Positions 54,571 to 63,875 are shown, counted from the first letter of the stretch. The stretch is DNA of 64,000 nucleotides from Glaciecola blandensis (GCF_031846165.1 NZ_JAVRIE010000002.1:372001-436000); one strand, 5' to 3'. Notes: generated by a model not told the origin, from the sequence alone. Made by a program: numbers and translations.

Positions 54571-55512
54571 ATGAGTCAACCGCAAAAAGGGATTTGTGCA
54601 GAGCCAAATCTGCACGCCCAATACCTGTTGTTTAATGTGGTTGATGATGACTTTCCAGCCATTCGTGAGAAGCTTTCGCGCTTGCTCGATCTGTTTGAGC
54701 ATTTCGATGACGAGCATTATGAGGCAATGGTGTCTGGCGTAATCGGTGTCGGTGCCAGCTTTTGGTCAGAGCTCTATCCAATTAGTCGTCCCCAAGAACT
54801 CAATGCATTTCCCGATATGCAGAGTGAAGACCGTTGCGCACCTGTACTGCAATGTGACCTATATATTCAAATCCGCGCTGACCGTTTAGACATCTGTCAT
54901 GCCATTGGTATTGAAGTACTCGACCTTTTAAGAGTGCACGTAGAGTTGGTTGAGCAAGTGAGCGCGTTTCGCTATCTAGATGGACGAGACCTTACCGGCT
55001 TCATGGTGAATGAAGACAATCCGCGAGGAATGAAGAAATTTGATATTGCCATTGTGGGTGATAGTGATCCCGAGTTCAAAGGTGGTAGTTATCTTCACAT
55101 TCAGCGTTATCGTCACGATATGACGCGTTGGAATGCCTTAGCCTTACGTCGTCAAGAAGCTATTATGGGGAAAACCAAAGAACACAATCTACCATTGGTC
55201 GATACCGGGCGGTCTTCTCATACGTTTAGGACGAAACTGACCGGTCCTCAAGGTGAATACCCTAGCTTATTGAAGCAAAGTATGCCCTACGGTGATATGC
55301 TGATGCAGGGCTTGTTTTTTGTGAGTTGTGCCAACAATAGTAAGTCATTCCGAGAAATGCTGCATAGCCGCGTATTTGGTGATGAACTAGGGCACTACGA
55401 CCGACTCTTAGATTATTCAAATGCAGAAACAGGCGCCGCGTTTTTCGCTCCTTCTATTCAATTTATCAAGCGTGCTGCAAAAGAATACGAAGATGGTAAG
55501 GTACCTTTTTGA
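54571..55512 (+). CDS. DyP-type peroxidase family protein with altered distal residues
   Basis: A 313-residue class B-like DyP protein similar in layout to E. coli YfeX. The proximal heme His is kept (His217 in GRSSHTFRT), as are RDLTGF, GGSYLHIQRYRHD and GKTKEHN. The distal GxxDG motif is GFMVN, so the catalytic Asp is Val146, and the distal Arg of the RQSLPYG block is Lys235 (KQSMPYG). It probably binds heme, but peroxidase activity is doubtful. No signal peptide. It lies four bases after ggt and its stop overlaps the ABC ATPase start. Confidence 0.87.
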   Translation: MSQPQKGICAEPNLHAQYLLFNVVDDDFPAIREKLSRLLDLFEHFDDEHYEAMVSGVIGVGASFWSELYPISRPQELNAFPDMQSEDRCAPVLQCDLYIQIRADRLDICHAIGIEVLDLLRVHVELVEQVSAFRYLDGRDLTGFMVNEDNPRGMKKFDIAIVGDSDPEFKGGSYLHIQRYRHDMTRWNALALRRQEAIMGKTKEHNLPLVDTGRSSHTFRTKLTGPQGEYPSLLKQSMPYGDMLMQGLFFVSCANNSKSFREMLHSRVFGDELGHYDRLLDYSNAETGAAFFAPSIQFIKRAAKEYEDGKVPF

Positions 55513-56198
55513 TGAGCGCCCCTCTTGCTATCCAAATAGATAAACTTCGTTTTGCTTATGATGCTGGAAAGCCTGTTTTAGCAATAGAAAACTGGCAAGT
55601 GAAAACGCAAGAACGTGTATTCTTATATGGACCATCAGGCTGTGGCAAGAGTACATTATTGAGTTTGATGTCAGGCTTATTAGTTCCTAATGAGGGAAGC
55701 ATAACAATCGACGAAACGCTTATTTCTAGTTTAAAACCTAGCGAGCGAGACAGTTATCGCGCACAACATATTGGTGTGGTGCTACAGCAGTTTAACCTTG
55801 TACCTTATTTATCGGTTATCGATAACATTAAATTGGCGTGCTATTTTTCAAAAAATATGGACGACAACAGTGTTGGTATTGAGGAACACGCGTCAGAACT
55901 GCTACTCAAGCTACAACTCCCACTCGATTTATTACATCAACGCGCCGATGCTCTGAGCGTAGGCCAGCAACAGCGAATAGCAATCGCTCGCGCACTCATA
56001 AACACTCCCCGTTTGATGATTGTTGATGAGCCAACTTCTGCACTAGATGAGGATGCGACAAGTGCTTTTATGGATGTACTGTTAGAGACTGTTCATTCTT
56101 GCAAGGCGAGTCTCATATTTGTTAGCCATGATAAGCGCTTGTCCACATACTTTGACCGGGTTCAATCTTTACCAGACTTGAATGAGGCGGCGAAGTAA
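55512..56198 (+). CDS. ABC transporter ATP-binding protein (LolD/MacB type)
   Basis: A 228-residue ATPase with Walker A GPSGCGKST, Q-loop VVLQQFNLVP, signature LSVGQQQR, Walker B LMIVDEPT and the H-loop His in FVSHDKR. It belongs to the group that powers FtsX-like mechanotransmission permeases. Its ATG overlaps the upstream stop by one base and its stop directly abuts the permease start, so it pairs with that protein. Confidence 0.93.
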   Translation: MSAPLAIQIDKLRFAYDAGKPVLAIENWQVKTQERVFLYGPSGCGKSTLLSLMSGLLVPNEGSITIDETLISSLKPSERDSYRAQHIGVVLQQFNLVPYLSVIDNIKLACYFSKNMDDNSVGIEEHASELLLKLQLPLDLLHQRADALSVGQQQRIAIARALINTPRLMIVDEPTSALDEDATSAFMDVLLETVHSCKASLIFVSHDKRLSTYFDRVQSLPDLNEAAK

Positions 56199-57572
56199 AT
56201 GAGATTTAGAGTCGCTAAACAAAGCCTCTTGAATCGCAAAGTGAGCGTGTTACTTACCTTTTTTGCTCTGGTAGTGAGTGTCTGCTTGTTGATTTCCATT
56301 GAACATATTCGCAATGAAGCAAAGCAAAGCTTTTATCGCACTGTATCTGGTGTCGATTTGATTGTAGGTGGCCGAACAGGGCCTATCAACCTTCTTCTTA
56401 GCTCTGTATTTAGGGTCGGGGCGAACGCAAATGCAGTGAGTTGGGAAAGTTACCAAGAGATCATCGAAAAACCACAAGTAAAGTGGTCCATTCCGCTCTC
56501 ATTAGGTGATTCACATAAAGGGTTTGCTGTGATTGGTACAACCAACGCCTATTTTGAACATTATCGCTTTGGTGATAAAAGCAGTTTGGCGTTCGCCAAT
56601 GGTCAACGTTTTGCTGGCACCTTTGATTTAGTCCTAGGTGCCGATGTAGCAAACAAACTAGGCTATCAATTAGGTGATGAGGTCATTATTTCTCATGGTG
56701 TTGGTAGCGTTAGTTTTAGTCACCACGATGCACATCCATTTAAGGTGACGGGGATATTAAAGCCGACAGGTACTCCTGTAGACCAAGCCATTCATATAGG
56801 CTTAAGCGCGGTAGAAGCTGTACACCAAACCCCTCAGCGCTCGCTAAGTCGTTCAAGTTTGAAGAAGCCTGCTTCAGATAAAGTAGTTGAATCGCAGACT
56901 CACGAAGGAAGTGAGCACGACCAGCATGAGCATGACCACGACCATCACGAGCAAGAGCATGGCCATCATGAGCATGAGCAAAAACAGGCAGATTCGCCAC
57001 TCGTTCATCATGAACATGCAGAGTTAGCGCTTGAACCTAGTCAAATTTCAGCGTTTATGTTGGGTTTGCAGTCTCGCATTGCTGTGTTGCAAGTTCAAAG
57101 GCAAGTTAACCAATATAATAATGAAGCGTTATCCGCCATTATCCCTGGTGTTGCTTTAGCTGAGTTGTGGAGGCTAGTCGGCGCAGTCGAAAATGTGCTC
57201 CGCGTAATTTCAGCCGCAGTGCTCATTGCTAGCCTCTTGGGTCTTTGCACTATGTTATTGGCAACCCTAAGAGAACGGAAGCAGGAAATTGCAGTACTAA
57301 GAGTCATGGGAGCCAAACCTAGTTTTGTTTTCTGGTTAATTGAACTAGAAGCACTGACCATTGCCGCCTTTGCTTGTGTCAGCGGCTTAGCCCTTATCGT
57401 TTCTGGTATTTGGCTCAGCAGAGACTTTATGCTCGCAGAATATGGAATGGCCTTGAGTGTCGATATTTTCTCGGCACACACCGCAGTGATGCTTGGTGTT
57501 ATTATGTTATCAACCTTTCTGATTGCACTCGTCCCTAGCTTCAGTGCTTACAAAAGTGCTCGACTGGTATAA
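56199..57572 (+). CDS. FtsX/MacB-type ABC permease with His-rich periplasmic loop
   Basis: A 457-residue permease: one N-terminal membrane helix (about 15-35), a large periplasmic domain and three C-terminal helices (about 325-450), the type VII/FtsX-like plan. Residues about 235-275 are a His/Asp/Glu-rich insertion (runs such as HEHDHDHHEQEHGHHEHE), typical of metal-binding loops in zinc or nickel proteins. MacB-like permeases move lipids, peptides or lipoproteins outward or transmit force, rather than import ions, so a metal-sensing or metal-linked role is an inference. It resembles permeases seen in zinc-regulated vibrio loci. Translationally coupled to the ATPase. Confidence 0.87.
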   Translation: MRFRVAKQSLLNRKVSVLLTFFALVVSVCLLISIEHIRNEAKQSFYRTVSGVDLIVGGRTGPINLLLSSVFRVGANANAVSWESYQEIIEKPQVKWSIPLSLGDSHKGFAVIGTTNAYFEHYRFGDKSSLAFANGQRFAGTFDLVLGADVANKLGYQLGDEVIISHGVGSVSFSHHDAHPFKVTGILKPTGTPVDQAIHIGLSAVEAVHQTPQRSLSRSSLKKPASDKVVESQTHEGSEHDQHEHDHDHHEQEHGHHEHEQKQADSPLVHHEHAELALEPSQISAFMLGLQSRIAVLQVQRQVNQYNNEALSAIIPGVALAELWRLVGAVENVLRVISAAVLIASLLGLCTMLLATLRERKQEIAVLRVMGAKPSFVFWLIELEALTIAAFACVSGLALIVSGIWLSRDFMLAEYGMALSVDIFSAHTAVMLGVIMLSTFLIALVPSFSAYKSARLV

Positions 57573-57665
57573 ACCTCAATTCGAAAATATTTTTTATCTT
57601 GAACATTGTTATTTGTCCTATTCGTAATCATATTGTGATGTATAACAGGTAAACAGGTTTTCGCA

Positions 57666-58538
57666 ATGAGAATTTTGCTATTTTTAGGTACCAACATCGC
57701 AATAATGGTGTTGTTAAGTCTTGTTTTTAGTCTACTCGGTTTGGAAGGTGTTCTTGCTAGCAATGGCGTAGACCTCAACCTCCAAGCATTACTAGTGTAC
57801 TCTGCAGTGATTGGCTTTAGTGGCTCTATCATTTCTTTGCTTATTTCGAAATGGATGGCGAAGCGGAGCATGGGGGTGCATATTATTGCGCAAGCTTCTA
57901 ATCCAACGGAGCGTTGGCTTGTCGATACGGTGAAGAAACAAGCTCAAGAAGCGAAAATAGGCATGCCAGAAGTCGGTATTTTTAATCATCCATCACCTAA
58001 TGCGTTTGCCACTGGTTGGAACAAAAATAATGCCTTGGTTGCCGTGAGTACTGGCTTGCTGCATTCAATGAGTAAGGACGAGGTTGAAGCTGTGTTAGCT
58101 CACGAAGTCAGTCATGTTGCCAACGGAGACATGGTTACTTTGACTCTTATTCAGGGCGTTGTGAATACCTTTGTTGTGTTTCTGTCTCGTGTGATCGGTT
58201 TTATTGTGGACCGTGCCGTTTTTAAAGTAGAGCGCGGACATGGGCCCGCATTTTATATCGTGTCGTTCGTTATGCAGATAGTCCTGGGCATCTTAGCTAC
58301 AGCAATCACTATGTGGTTTTCGCGCTATCGCGAATTCAAAGCGGATGCTGGTGGTGCGAAACTAGCTGGACGAGAAAATATGATTGCGGCGCTTGAGAAA
58401 CTAAAACGTGGGAACGCAGAAGAAGCGATCCCAGAGGAAATGGCCGCATTTGCTATTAATGCAGGTAAAGTGTCGAAAATATTTGCGAGCCATCCGCCTT
58501 TAGACGAACGTATTCAGGCACTGAAGAACGCGCGTTAG
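57666..58538 (+). CDS. htpX: Membrane zinc protease HtpX
   Basis: A 290-residue M48 protease of the inner membrane that degrades misfolded membrane proteins, often under Cpx or heat-shock control. Two N-terminal helices precede the HExxH motif (His146, Glu147, His150 in LAHEVSHVANGD); two more hydrophobic segments follow, and the third ligand is in the Glu of SRYREFKADAGG. Length is normal. Confidence 0.95.
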   Translation: MRILLFLGTNIAIMVLLSLVFSLLGLEGVLASNGVDLNLQALLVYSAVIGFSGSIISLLISKWMAKRSMGVHIIAQASNPTERWLVDTVKKQAQEAKIGMPEVGIFNHPSPNAFATGWNKNNALVAVSTGLLHSMSKDEVEAVLAHEVSHVANGDMVTLTLIQGVVNTFVVFLSRVIGFIVDRAVFKVERGHGPAFYIVSFVMQIVLGILATAITMWFSRYREFKADAGGAKLAGRENMIAALEKLKRGNAEEAIPEEMAAFAINAGKVSKIFASHPPLDERIQALKNAR

Positions 58539-58555
58539 GTGGCTGACTAACGCGC
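58530..58555. other. Perfect 9-bp palindrome between htpX and a convergent gene
   Basis: GCGCGTTAG and CTAACGCGC with an eight-base loop, including the htpX stop codon. No T-run follows, so it may act as a weak two-way terminator or an mRNA-end structure. Confidence 0.4.
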
Positions 58556-59026
58556 TCAGTCCGAGTGTTCTTCAATGATTTTGACCTTAGGTAAGGCGCT
58601 TTGAATATGCTGTTTTAAGGCGTCGAGCTGCTCTTTTGGAAAACAAAAACTCAGCACGACCCCCGGCTTTGCTTGGTTAAACGGTAATGAGCAATAGGCA
58701 ATATCATCTTGGATATCGAGTACTAATTTGTTTACTTTTTCAATTTGTAAGTGCTTTTCTCCAAGCACTATTTTCCCATTGCTTACCTGCAAATACGCTA
58801 CCGCGTCGTCGACTTTTGTAGCCATATCTTGTTGCTTAAATTCAGTCCAAATCAATAAAATCAAGAAAGCGTTTGAAATAGTCGACAAGCTTAGCCAATC
58901 AAAAGAAAGTCGAGTAAAAAAGGTTAAGGCAACATAGCCGACAAGCGTAATGACCCAAGCAGTGAGAATTTTTTTATGAGCGGGAGGAAGAGGTCTTTTA
59001 ATGAGTAAAGGCATCGTTAAATCCAT
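58556..59026 (-). CDS. Hypothetical membrane protein with two N-terminal helices
   Basis: A 156-residue protein that I do not recognise. Two hydrophobic segments (about 21-40 and 44-62) are followed by a soluble domain of alternating strands and helices (about 70-150, KIVLGEKHLQIEKVNKLVLDI). This layout (two helices, then a small PH-like strand-rich domain) occurs in several uncharacterised families. Starts at 59026 or 59014 are both possible. It is convergent with htpX. Confidence 0.65.
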   Translation of the reverse strand: MDLTMPLLIKRPLPPAHKKILTAWVITLVGYVALTFFTRLSFDWLSLSTISNAFLILLIWTEFKQQDMATKVDDAVAYLQVSNGKIVLGEKHLQIEKVNKLVLDIQDDIAYCSLPFNQAKPGVVLSFCFPKEQLDALKQHIQSALPKVKIIEEHSD

Positions 59027-59212
59027 TTATAGTAGTGTTGAAAATGCACTGTTCGATCCTTTATCGACAGCACAGGGAAAATAACATAACTGCACTCAAT
59101 TTAATATTTTTGTTGGCTGCAACAGAACTGTATTGCTTTAGATGATAAACTACGCGCCTTTAACCTTGCGCGGTCGTGTGCGCGAGGCATAATCATAAGG
59201 CGTAATGACACA

Positions 59213-60142
59213 TTGGATGCTAGTGCTAAACCCTCTCTCATTGCAGGAATATTGCTTGCTCTTGCTGGCACATTGCTGTTTTCACTTAAGCCTATCGTAA
59301 TTAAGTACGCCTATGACTTAGGGCTTTCAAGTGAACAAGTGATTGTACTTCGAATGCTAATGGCGCTGCCTTTTTACGCTGGCCTAATACTCTTTCTCTG
59401 GCTGCGTAATAAACCCAAGCGACACATTTATCTCTCTAATGTCATCCCAATTGGTACATTGGGCGTGCTCGGTTATTTTGTTGCAAGTTACCTGGACTTA
59501 CTAGGTTTGCAGTACATCACGGCCCAACTTGAGCGGGTCGTCCTCTTTTGCTTCCCGACGATTGTTGTATTGATGTCTTACTTTTTCTTTAAAACCAAGC
59601 TTCCTGAAAATATTTGGCTACTTCTTGGTATGTCTTATAGCGGAATACTGCTGATATTTGGTCATGACCTTAGCACGCTAGGAGCAGAGGTTGCTCTGGG
59701 TACTAGCTTAGTGTTTATGAGTGCTATAGCCTTTGCTATTTATGTGCTTTGGAGCAAACCGCTTATGACCAAAGTAGGTAGCCAGATGTTTACTAGTGTC
59801 GCAATGCTTGCAGCCAGTATTTTTATCTTTGTGTATTTTTCGATAAGCCAAGATATCAGCAGTCTGTCTGTATCAAACGAGGGCTATATTGCGGTAGCCA
59901 GTTTGGCATTTTTCTGTACGGTAATTCCCTCTTTATTAGTCGCAGAAGCGATTCATAAAATTGGACCTGAGCGAACGAGTATAGTGGGTACATGCGGCCC
60001 AGCAATGACTTCCGTTTTTGCTGTCTTTTGGTTGGGGGAAGCGTTTACCCTTTACCATGCCGCAGGCTTGACGCTCATCATTGTTGCTGTGGGCATCATG
60101 ATGAGAAAAAATGAGGGTGAAAAGCAAGTTAAGGAGGCTTAA
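59213..60142 (+). CDS. EamA/DMT superfamily transporter
   Basis: A 309-residue membrane protein with about ten hydrophobic helices in two EamA repeats (about 15-145 and 160-300); ERTSIVGTCGPAMTSVFAVFWLGEAF is typical of the second repeat. Substrates are usually metabolites or amino acids; unknown here. TTG 59213 is the only start near the first helix, with AAGG 12 bases before. An ATG at 59205 opens a different, short frame. It ends in a charged cytoplasmic tail. Confidence 0.87.
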   Translation: MDASAKPSLIAGILLALAGTLLFSLKPIVIKYAYDLGLSSEQVIVLRMLMALPFYAGLILFLWLRNKPKRHIYLSNVIPIGTLGVLGYFVASYLDLLGLQYITAQLERVVLFCFPTIVVLMSYFFFKTKLPENIWLLLGMSYSGILLIFGHDLSTLGAEVALGTSLVFMSAIAFAIYVLWSKPLMTKVGSQMFTSVAMLAASIFIFVYFSISQDISSLSVSNEGYIAVASLAFFCTVIPSLLVAEAIHKIGPERTSIVGTCGPAMTSVFAVFWLGEAFTLYHAAGLTLIIVAVGIMMRKNEGEKQVKEA

Positions 60143-60187
60143 GTCACTTTTCTCTGCTGCTAAAATACACAGCGAGTTTATCGCCGC

Positions 60188-60481
60188 TTATTTGGATTGG
60201 TAGAATTCGATAACCTCATCGATGTAGTCTTGCCAAGTCTCGTTGGGTTGCCATATTGCCAACATGTCTTTCTTTGCCTTCGCTTCATCTTCGTTTAGTT
60301 GTGTGACTTTATATAAGTAGGTAAATACCGCACCACGCCAATTTAAACGGCAATGGGTCAACGTGATACCTTCATTACCTTTTGATGAGTTCATATAAGC
60401 GACATAATCGATAAAGTTTTGTATGCTAGGGTCTTCCCATTCCACTTGAACATTGTAATAGCTCAGATCCAAAGACTGCAT
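60188..60481 (-). CDS. Hypothetical protein, 97 residues
   Basis: Not recognised. A small, Trp/Tyr-rich protein without a signal peptide or membrane helix (WEDPSIQNFIDYVAYMNSS; WQPNETWQDYIDEVIEFYQ). It lies 28 bases after the adenylate cyclase gene on the same strand and may be co-transcribed. It has no clear ribosome site. Coding is supported by the uninterrupted frame and by its fit between neighbours. Confidence 0.55.
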   Translation of the reverse strand: MQSLDLSYYNVQVEWEDPSIQNFIDYVAYMNSSKGNEGITLTHCRLNWRGAVFTYLYKVTQLNEDEAKAKKDMLAIWQPNETWQDYIDEVIEFYQSK

Positions 60482-60508
60482 TAATGAACGTTCAGCTTTT
60501 AGAGTGAG

Positions 60509-61549
60509 CTATTCACTACCAATTTGTAGCGTACCATCCCAGTTCTCTGGAATGCCATGTAATATCAAATGCTCTGTCCATTTAATATGATGCTTAACGA
60601 TGGGATCGTTTGGAGACAGTTTTCGAGCCTCTTTAAAGACTTCGAGAGCTTCACGTAACTTGCCTTCAATGCGTAACTCTAGGCCCAAATTGATTGCGAC
60701 TGCGCGGTCGAGCCGTTCTTGTTGTAAATCATCTTCTAGGTGTTCGAGTATTTCAACTAACTTCAGAGGTTCTGTGCGGCCTTTAACTCTCACCCAATCG
60801 ATTGTTCTTGATGCAAAAGCATAATCAGTAGTGGCAACTAATTGGTCTGATACAATAATATCAACATCGTAAATGGGCGCCAGGGTTTCTAAACGTTGTG
60901 CAATATTCACACTGTCGCCAATAACCGTTGTATCCATTCTATCGTCAGAACCTACTGTACCAATGATGACGGGACCAAAGTGGATACCTATGCCGATATT
61001 CACGGCACTATAACCACTTCTCTCACGGTGTTGGTTGTAGAGAAACAAAGCGCGGCGCAGTCCAATAGCCGCACGTATGGAGTCTTGTGCTTTATCTGAA
61101 TCGGAACCTTCCGGATTATCGAACAAGGCCATAATAGCATCGCCGATAAACTTATCGATGAAGCCTTTGTTGTCATGAATGGGTGCATTCATCCGCAAAA
61201 AGTAAGAATTGAGAAAATTCATGAGCTCTTGCGGTTTCATTTTCTCTGATAGCCCAGTAAAGCCTCGAATGTCACAAAACATAATCGCAACATTATCTTC
61301 GTCGGCATGTCCGAGCTCCAGAGAGGCTCCTTGCTTAGCAATATGCTCTACAAACTGTCTTGGTACAAATTTTTGAAAGGTATGATTGAGGTGCATTGCT
61401 TGGTCAGCTTTTTGCTGATACGACTGTTTCTCGTTATCGGAATATTGTTGCAACTTATGCTTAGTACGCTTGGCTTTATAGGAGTAAAACACCCATAAAA
61501 CTGTGCTCACTAGCGCATAAGTTGTTAATCCGATGACCCAATACAACAC
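60509..61549 (-). CDS. Class III adenylate cyclase, membrane-anchored
   Basis: A 346-residue cyclase: N-terminal membrane helix (about 2-22), short helical linker, class III catalytic domain (about 70-265), TPR-like C-terminus. Both metal Asp residues are present (MFCDIRGFTGLSEKM; FIGDAIMALF), the base-specifying pair is Lys (IDKFIGDA) and Asp (VIGDSVNIAQRLE), which favours ATP over GTP, and the transition-state Asn/Arg follow. It should make cAMP. There is no large sensor domain, so the input is not obvious. It follows hemL by 15 bases on the same strand. Confidence 0.9.
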   Translation of the reverse strand: MLYWVIGLTTYALVSTVLWVFYSYKAKRTKHKLQQYSDNEKQSYQQKADQAMHLNHTFQKFVPRQFVEHIAKQGASLELGHADEDNVAIMFCDIRGFTGLSEKMKPQELMNFLNSYFLRMNAPIHDNKGFIDKFIGDAIMALFDNPEGSDSDKAQDSIRAAIGLRRALFLYNQHRERSGYSAVNIGIGIHFGPVIIGTVGSDDRMDTTVIGDSVNIAQRLETLAPIYDVDIIVSDQLVATTDYAFASRTIDWVRVKGRTEPLKLVEILEHLEDDLQQERLDRAVAINLGLELRIEGKLREALEVFKEARKLSPNDPIVKHHIKWTEHLILHGIPENWDGTLQIGSE

Positions 61550-61564
61550 GTCTATTAAGTCCTT

Positions 61565-62857
61565 TTATTTCGCAGTGATTTGCTTGAATGCTCTGTCAGC
61601 AGCTTCAATGGTGGCATTAACGACATCTAAGGTGTGCATTTTCGAGACAAAGCCCGCCTCATAAGAAGCTGGTGCCAAATAAACACCTTCATTTAGCATG
61701 GCATGGTAGAACTGGTTAAACTGCTCTGTATTGCAACTAATGGCTTGCTTGTAGTTCGTCACTTTCGGTTCTTCGGTGAAGAATATTCCAAACATACTAC
61801 CAGCTACATTTATGCTCATAGGTATATTATTCTGGTGTGCTGTATCTCGAATACCTTCAGCTAAAATACGAGTATTCTCAAAAATGCTATCGTAAAAACC
61901 TGGTTCGGCTAATTGAGTCAGTGCTGAAAGCCCCGCCGCCATTGCGATTGGGTTTCCAGATAATGTTCCGGCTTGGTAAATTGGACCTGTTGGCGCAACG
62001 TGAGTCAGAATTTTTTTCTTACCACCAAAAGCACCGACTGGCATGCCACCACCGATCACTTTTCCTAAGCACGTTAAGTCAGGTATAACCTTGTAATGCG
62101 CCTGTGCACCGCCTAAAGAAACTCGGAAACCAGTCATGACTTCATCAAAAATGAGGACCGCACCGTAGTTGTCGCAGATGTCTCGCAAACCTTCCAAAAA
62201 GCCTTCAACGGGTGGAATACAATTCATGTTGCCAGCAACTGGCTCAACAATGATACAAGCGATGTCGTCGCCATGTTCGTCAAAGGCTTGCTGTACTGAC
62301 GAGAGATCGTTGAAGTCTACCGTTAAGGTATGCTTTGCAAAGTCATCGGGCACACCTGGAGAGCTAGGAACGCCCAGTGTTAATGCACCAGAACCCGCTT
62401 TTACTAGCAGTGAGTCTGCATGGCCATGATAACAACCCTCGAATTTGAGGATTTTATTCTTACTGGTATATCCACGAGCTAAGCGTATTGCGCTCATTGT
62501 TGCTTCAGTGCCCGAGTTCACCATGCGTACCATTTCCATCGAAGGTACCAGCTTGCTGACTAACTCAGCCATTGTGATCTCAGCTTCTGTTGGTGCGCCA
62601 TAGCTCAAACCGAATTCAGATGCTTCAATGACCGCTTTACGGATTTTTTCGTTATTGTGGCCTAATACCATTGGGCCCCATGAACAAATGTAATCAATGT
62701 AACGATTCCCATCAACATCCCACATATAGGGGCCATCTGCTTTGGTGATAAAGCGAGGTGTTCCACCCACAGCTTTAAACGCGCGTACAGGCGAGTTAAC
62801 GCCACCAGGGATCGTAATTTGCGCTCTGGCAAACAGTTTTTCGGATTGTGTTGTCAT
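61565..62857 (-). CDS. hemL: Glutamate-1-semialdehyde 2,1-aminomutase
   Basis: A 430-residue HemL, a PLP enzyme that makes 5-aminolevulinate from glutamate-1-semialdehyde in the C5 heme route. The Schiff-base Lys lies in CLGKVIGGGMPVGAFGG; other marks are GGVNSPVRAF, NSGTEATMSAIRLARG and FDEVMTGFR. Its ATG is one base after the pyrB stop. Confidence 0.96.
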   Translation of the reverse strand: MTTQSEKLFARAQITIPGGVNSPVRAFKAVGGTPRFITKADGPYMWDVDGNRYIDYICSWGPMVLGHNNEKIRKAVIEASEFGLSYGAPTEAEITMAELVSKLVPSMEMVRMVNSGTEATMSAIRLARGYTSKNKILKFEGCYHGHADSLLVKAGSGALTLGVPSSPGVPDDFAKHTLTVDFNDLSSVQQAFDEHGDDIACIIVEPVAGNMNCIPPVEGFLEGLRDICDNYGAVLIFDEVMTGFRVSLGGAQAHYKVIPDLTCLGKVIGGGMPVGAFGGKKKILTHVAPTGPIYQAGTLSGNPIAMAAGLSALTQLAEPGFYDSIFENTRILAEGIRDTAHQNNIPMSINVAGSMFGIFFTEEPKVTNYKQAISCNTEQFNQFYHAMLNEGVYLAPASYEAGFVSKMHTLDVVNATIEAADRAFKQITAK

Positions 62858-62858
62858 A

Positions 62859-63875
62859 TTAATTTTGGCCTTTATTACTATACCAGTGAACAGGTCTGTC
62901 GAAGTCGCTCACTTTATCTTCTACACCTAGCGTTAGCGCAAACAACGCCATACGCACTAGCACTCCATTGTCGGTTTGGCGGAAAATAGCGAGATTAGGG
63001 TTTAAATTGAGGTCGTTATCTAATTCATTCGCCTCAGCACGAGAATCACGAGGAAGCGGGTGCATAATGACGGTTTTAGATTGAAAGTGTTTTGTGTAAA
63101 TTTGTTGGTTCAGGCGGAATTTGCCACGATATTTATTCGCTTCGTCCTGAGATGGAAAGCGTTCTTCCTGTATACGAGTTTGATAACAAATGTCAGTTTT
63201 ATTGCTGCCTTCAAACTGATCTGTAATCGTCAGTTTGTGGCCCGCATTCGTGATCATATCGCAAATATAACTAGGCATGCTCAACTCTTTCGGCGAGATC
63301 AAAGTAAAGTGAATATTTTGATATAAGCAGAGTAACTTAGAGAGTGAATGCACAGTACGGCCAAATTTCAAATCGCCTATCATGGCAATGTGTAGACCAT
63401 CGATACCTTCACCATGCGACTTACGTTCCTTCTCGATAGTATATAAATCGAGTAAAGCCTGCGTCGGGTGCTCGTTAGCCCCATCGCCACCATTGATTAC
63501 TGGGACACGACTACCTTCGGCAAATTCGGCAACCGAGCCTGCAACAGGATGACGCATGGCAATAATATCTGAATAACCGCTGAGCACTCGTGCAGTATCA
63601 TAAAGTGACTCACCTTTGGCTAAAGCTGAGTTACTCATGCCTGTGGTTTCTCGAACTTCGCCACCAAGCAGGTTGAATGCTGTACCAAAGCTGACGCGTG
63701 TTCGCGTACTAGGTTCAAAAAACAGATTGCCCAAAATGGCACCATCTAATACTTGCGTCCTTTTTTGACGCATCGCATAGGGAGTCATACTGTCGGCAAC
63801 GTGAAAAACTTTCTCGATTTGTGCGCGGTCAAATTGACCTACACCAAGCACATGATTACCTGTAAACGCTGTCAC
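62859..63875 (-). CDS. pyrB: Aspartate carbamoyltransferase catalytic subunit
   Basis: A 338-residue ATCase that joins carbamoyl phosphate and aspartate in pyrimidine synthesis. The phosphate-binding motif is FFEPSTRTR (residues 53-60), followed by GDGANEHPTQALLDLYT and the aspartate-side PLPRDSRAEANELD. It is about 27 residues longer than E. coli PyrB and has insertions in the second domain; the regulatory partner pyrI does not follow. Start is GTG 63875 with AAGG 11 bases before. A CCCCA/TGGGG hairpin lies in its 5' untranslated region (about 63892-63911). Confidence 0.93.
   Translation of the reverse strand: MTAFTGNHVLGVGQFDRAQIEKVFHVADSMTPYAMRQKRTQVLDGAILGNLFFEPSTRTRVSFGTAFNLLGGEVRETTGMSNSALAKGESLYDTARVLSGYSDIIAMRHPVAGSVAEFAEGSRVPVINGGDGANEHPTQALLDLYTIEKERKSHGEGIDGLHIAMIGDLKFGRTVHSLSKLLCLYQNIHFTLISPKELSMPSYICDMITNAGHKLTITDQFEGSNKTDICYQTRIQEERFPSQDEANKYRGKFRLNQQIYTKHFQSKTVIMHPLPRDSRAEANELDNDLNLNPNLAIFRQTDNGVLVRMALFALTLGVEDKVSDFDRPVHWYSNKGQN

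Noticed and set aside
59205..59296. ATG frame overlapping the start of the EamA gene
   Set aside because: It runs only about 30 codons in a different frame and has no domain; a leader peptide or frameshift is possible but unsupported.
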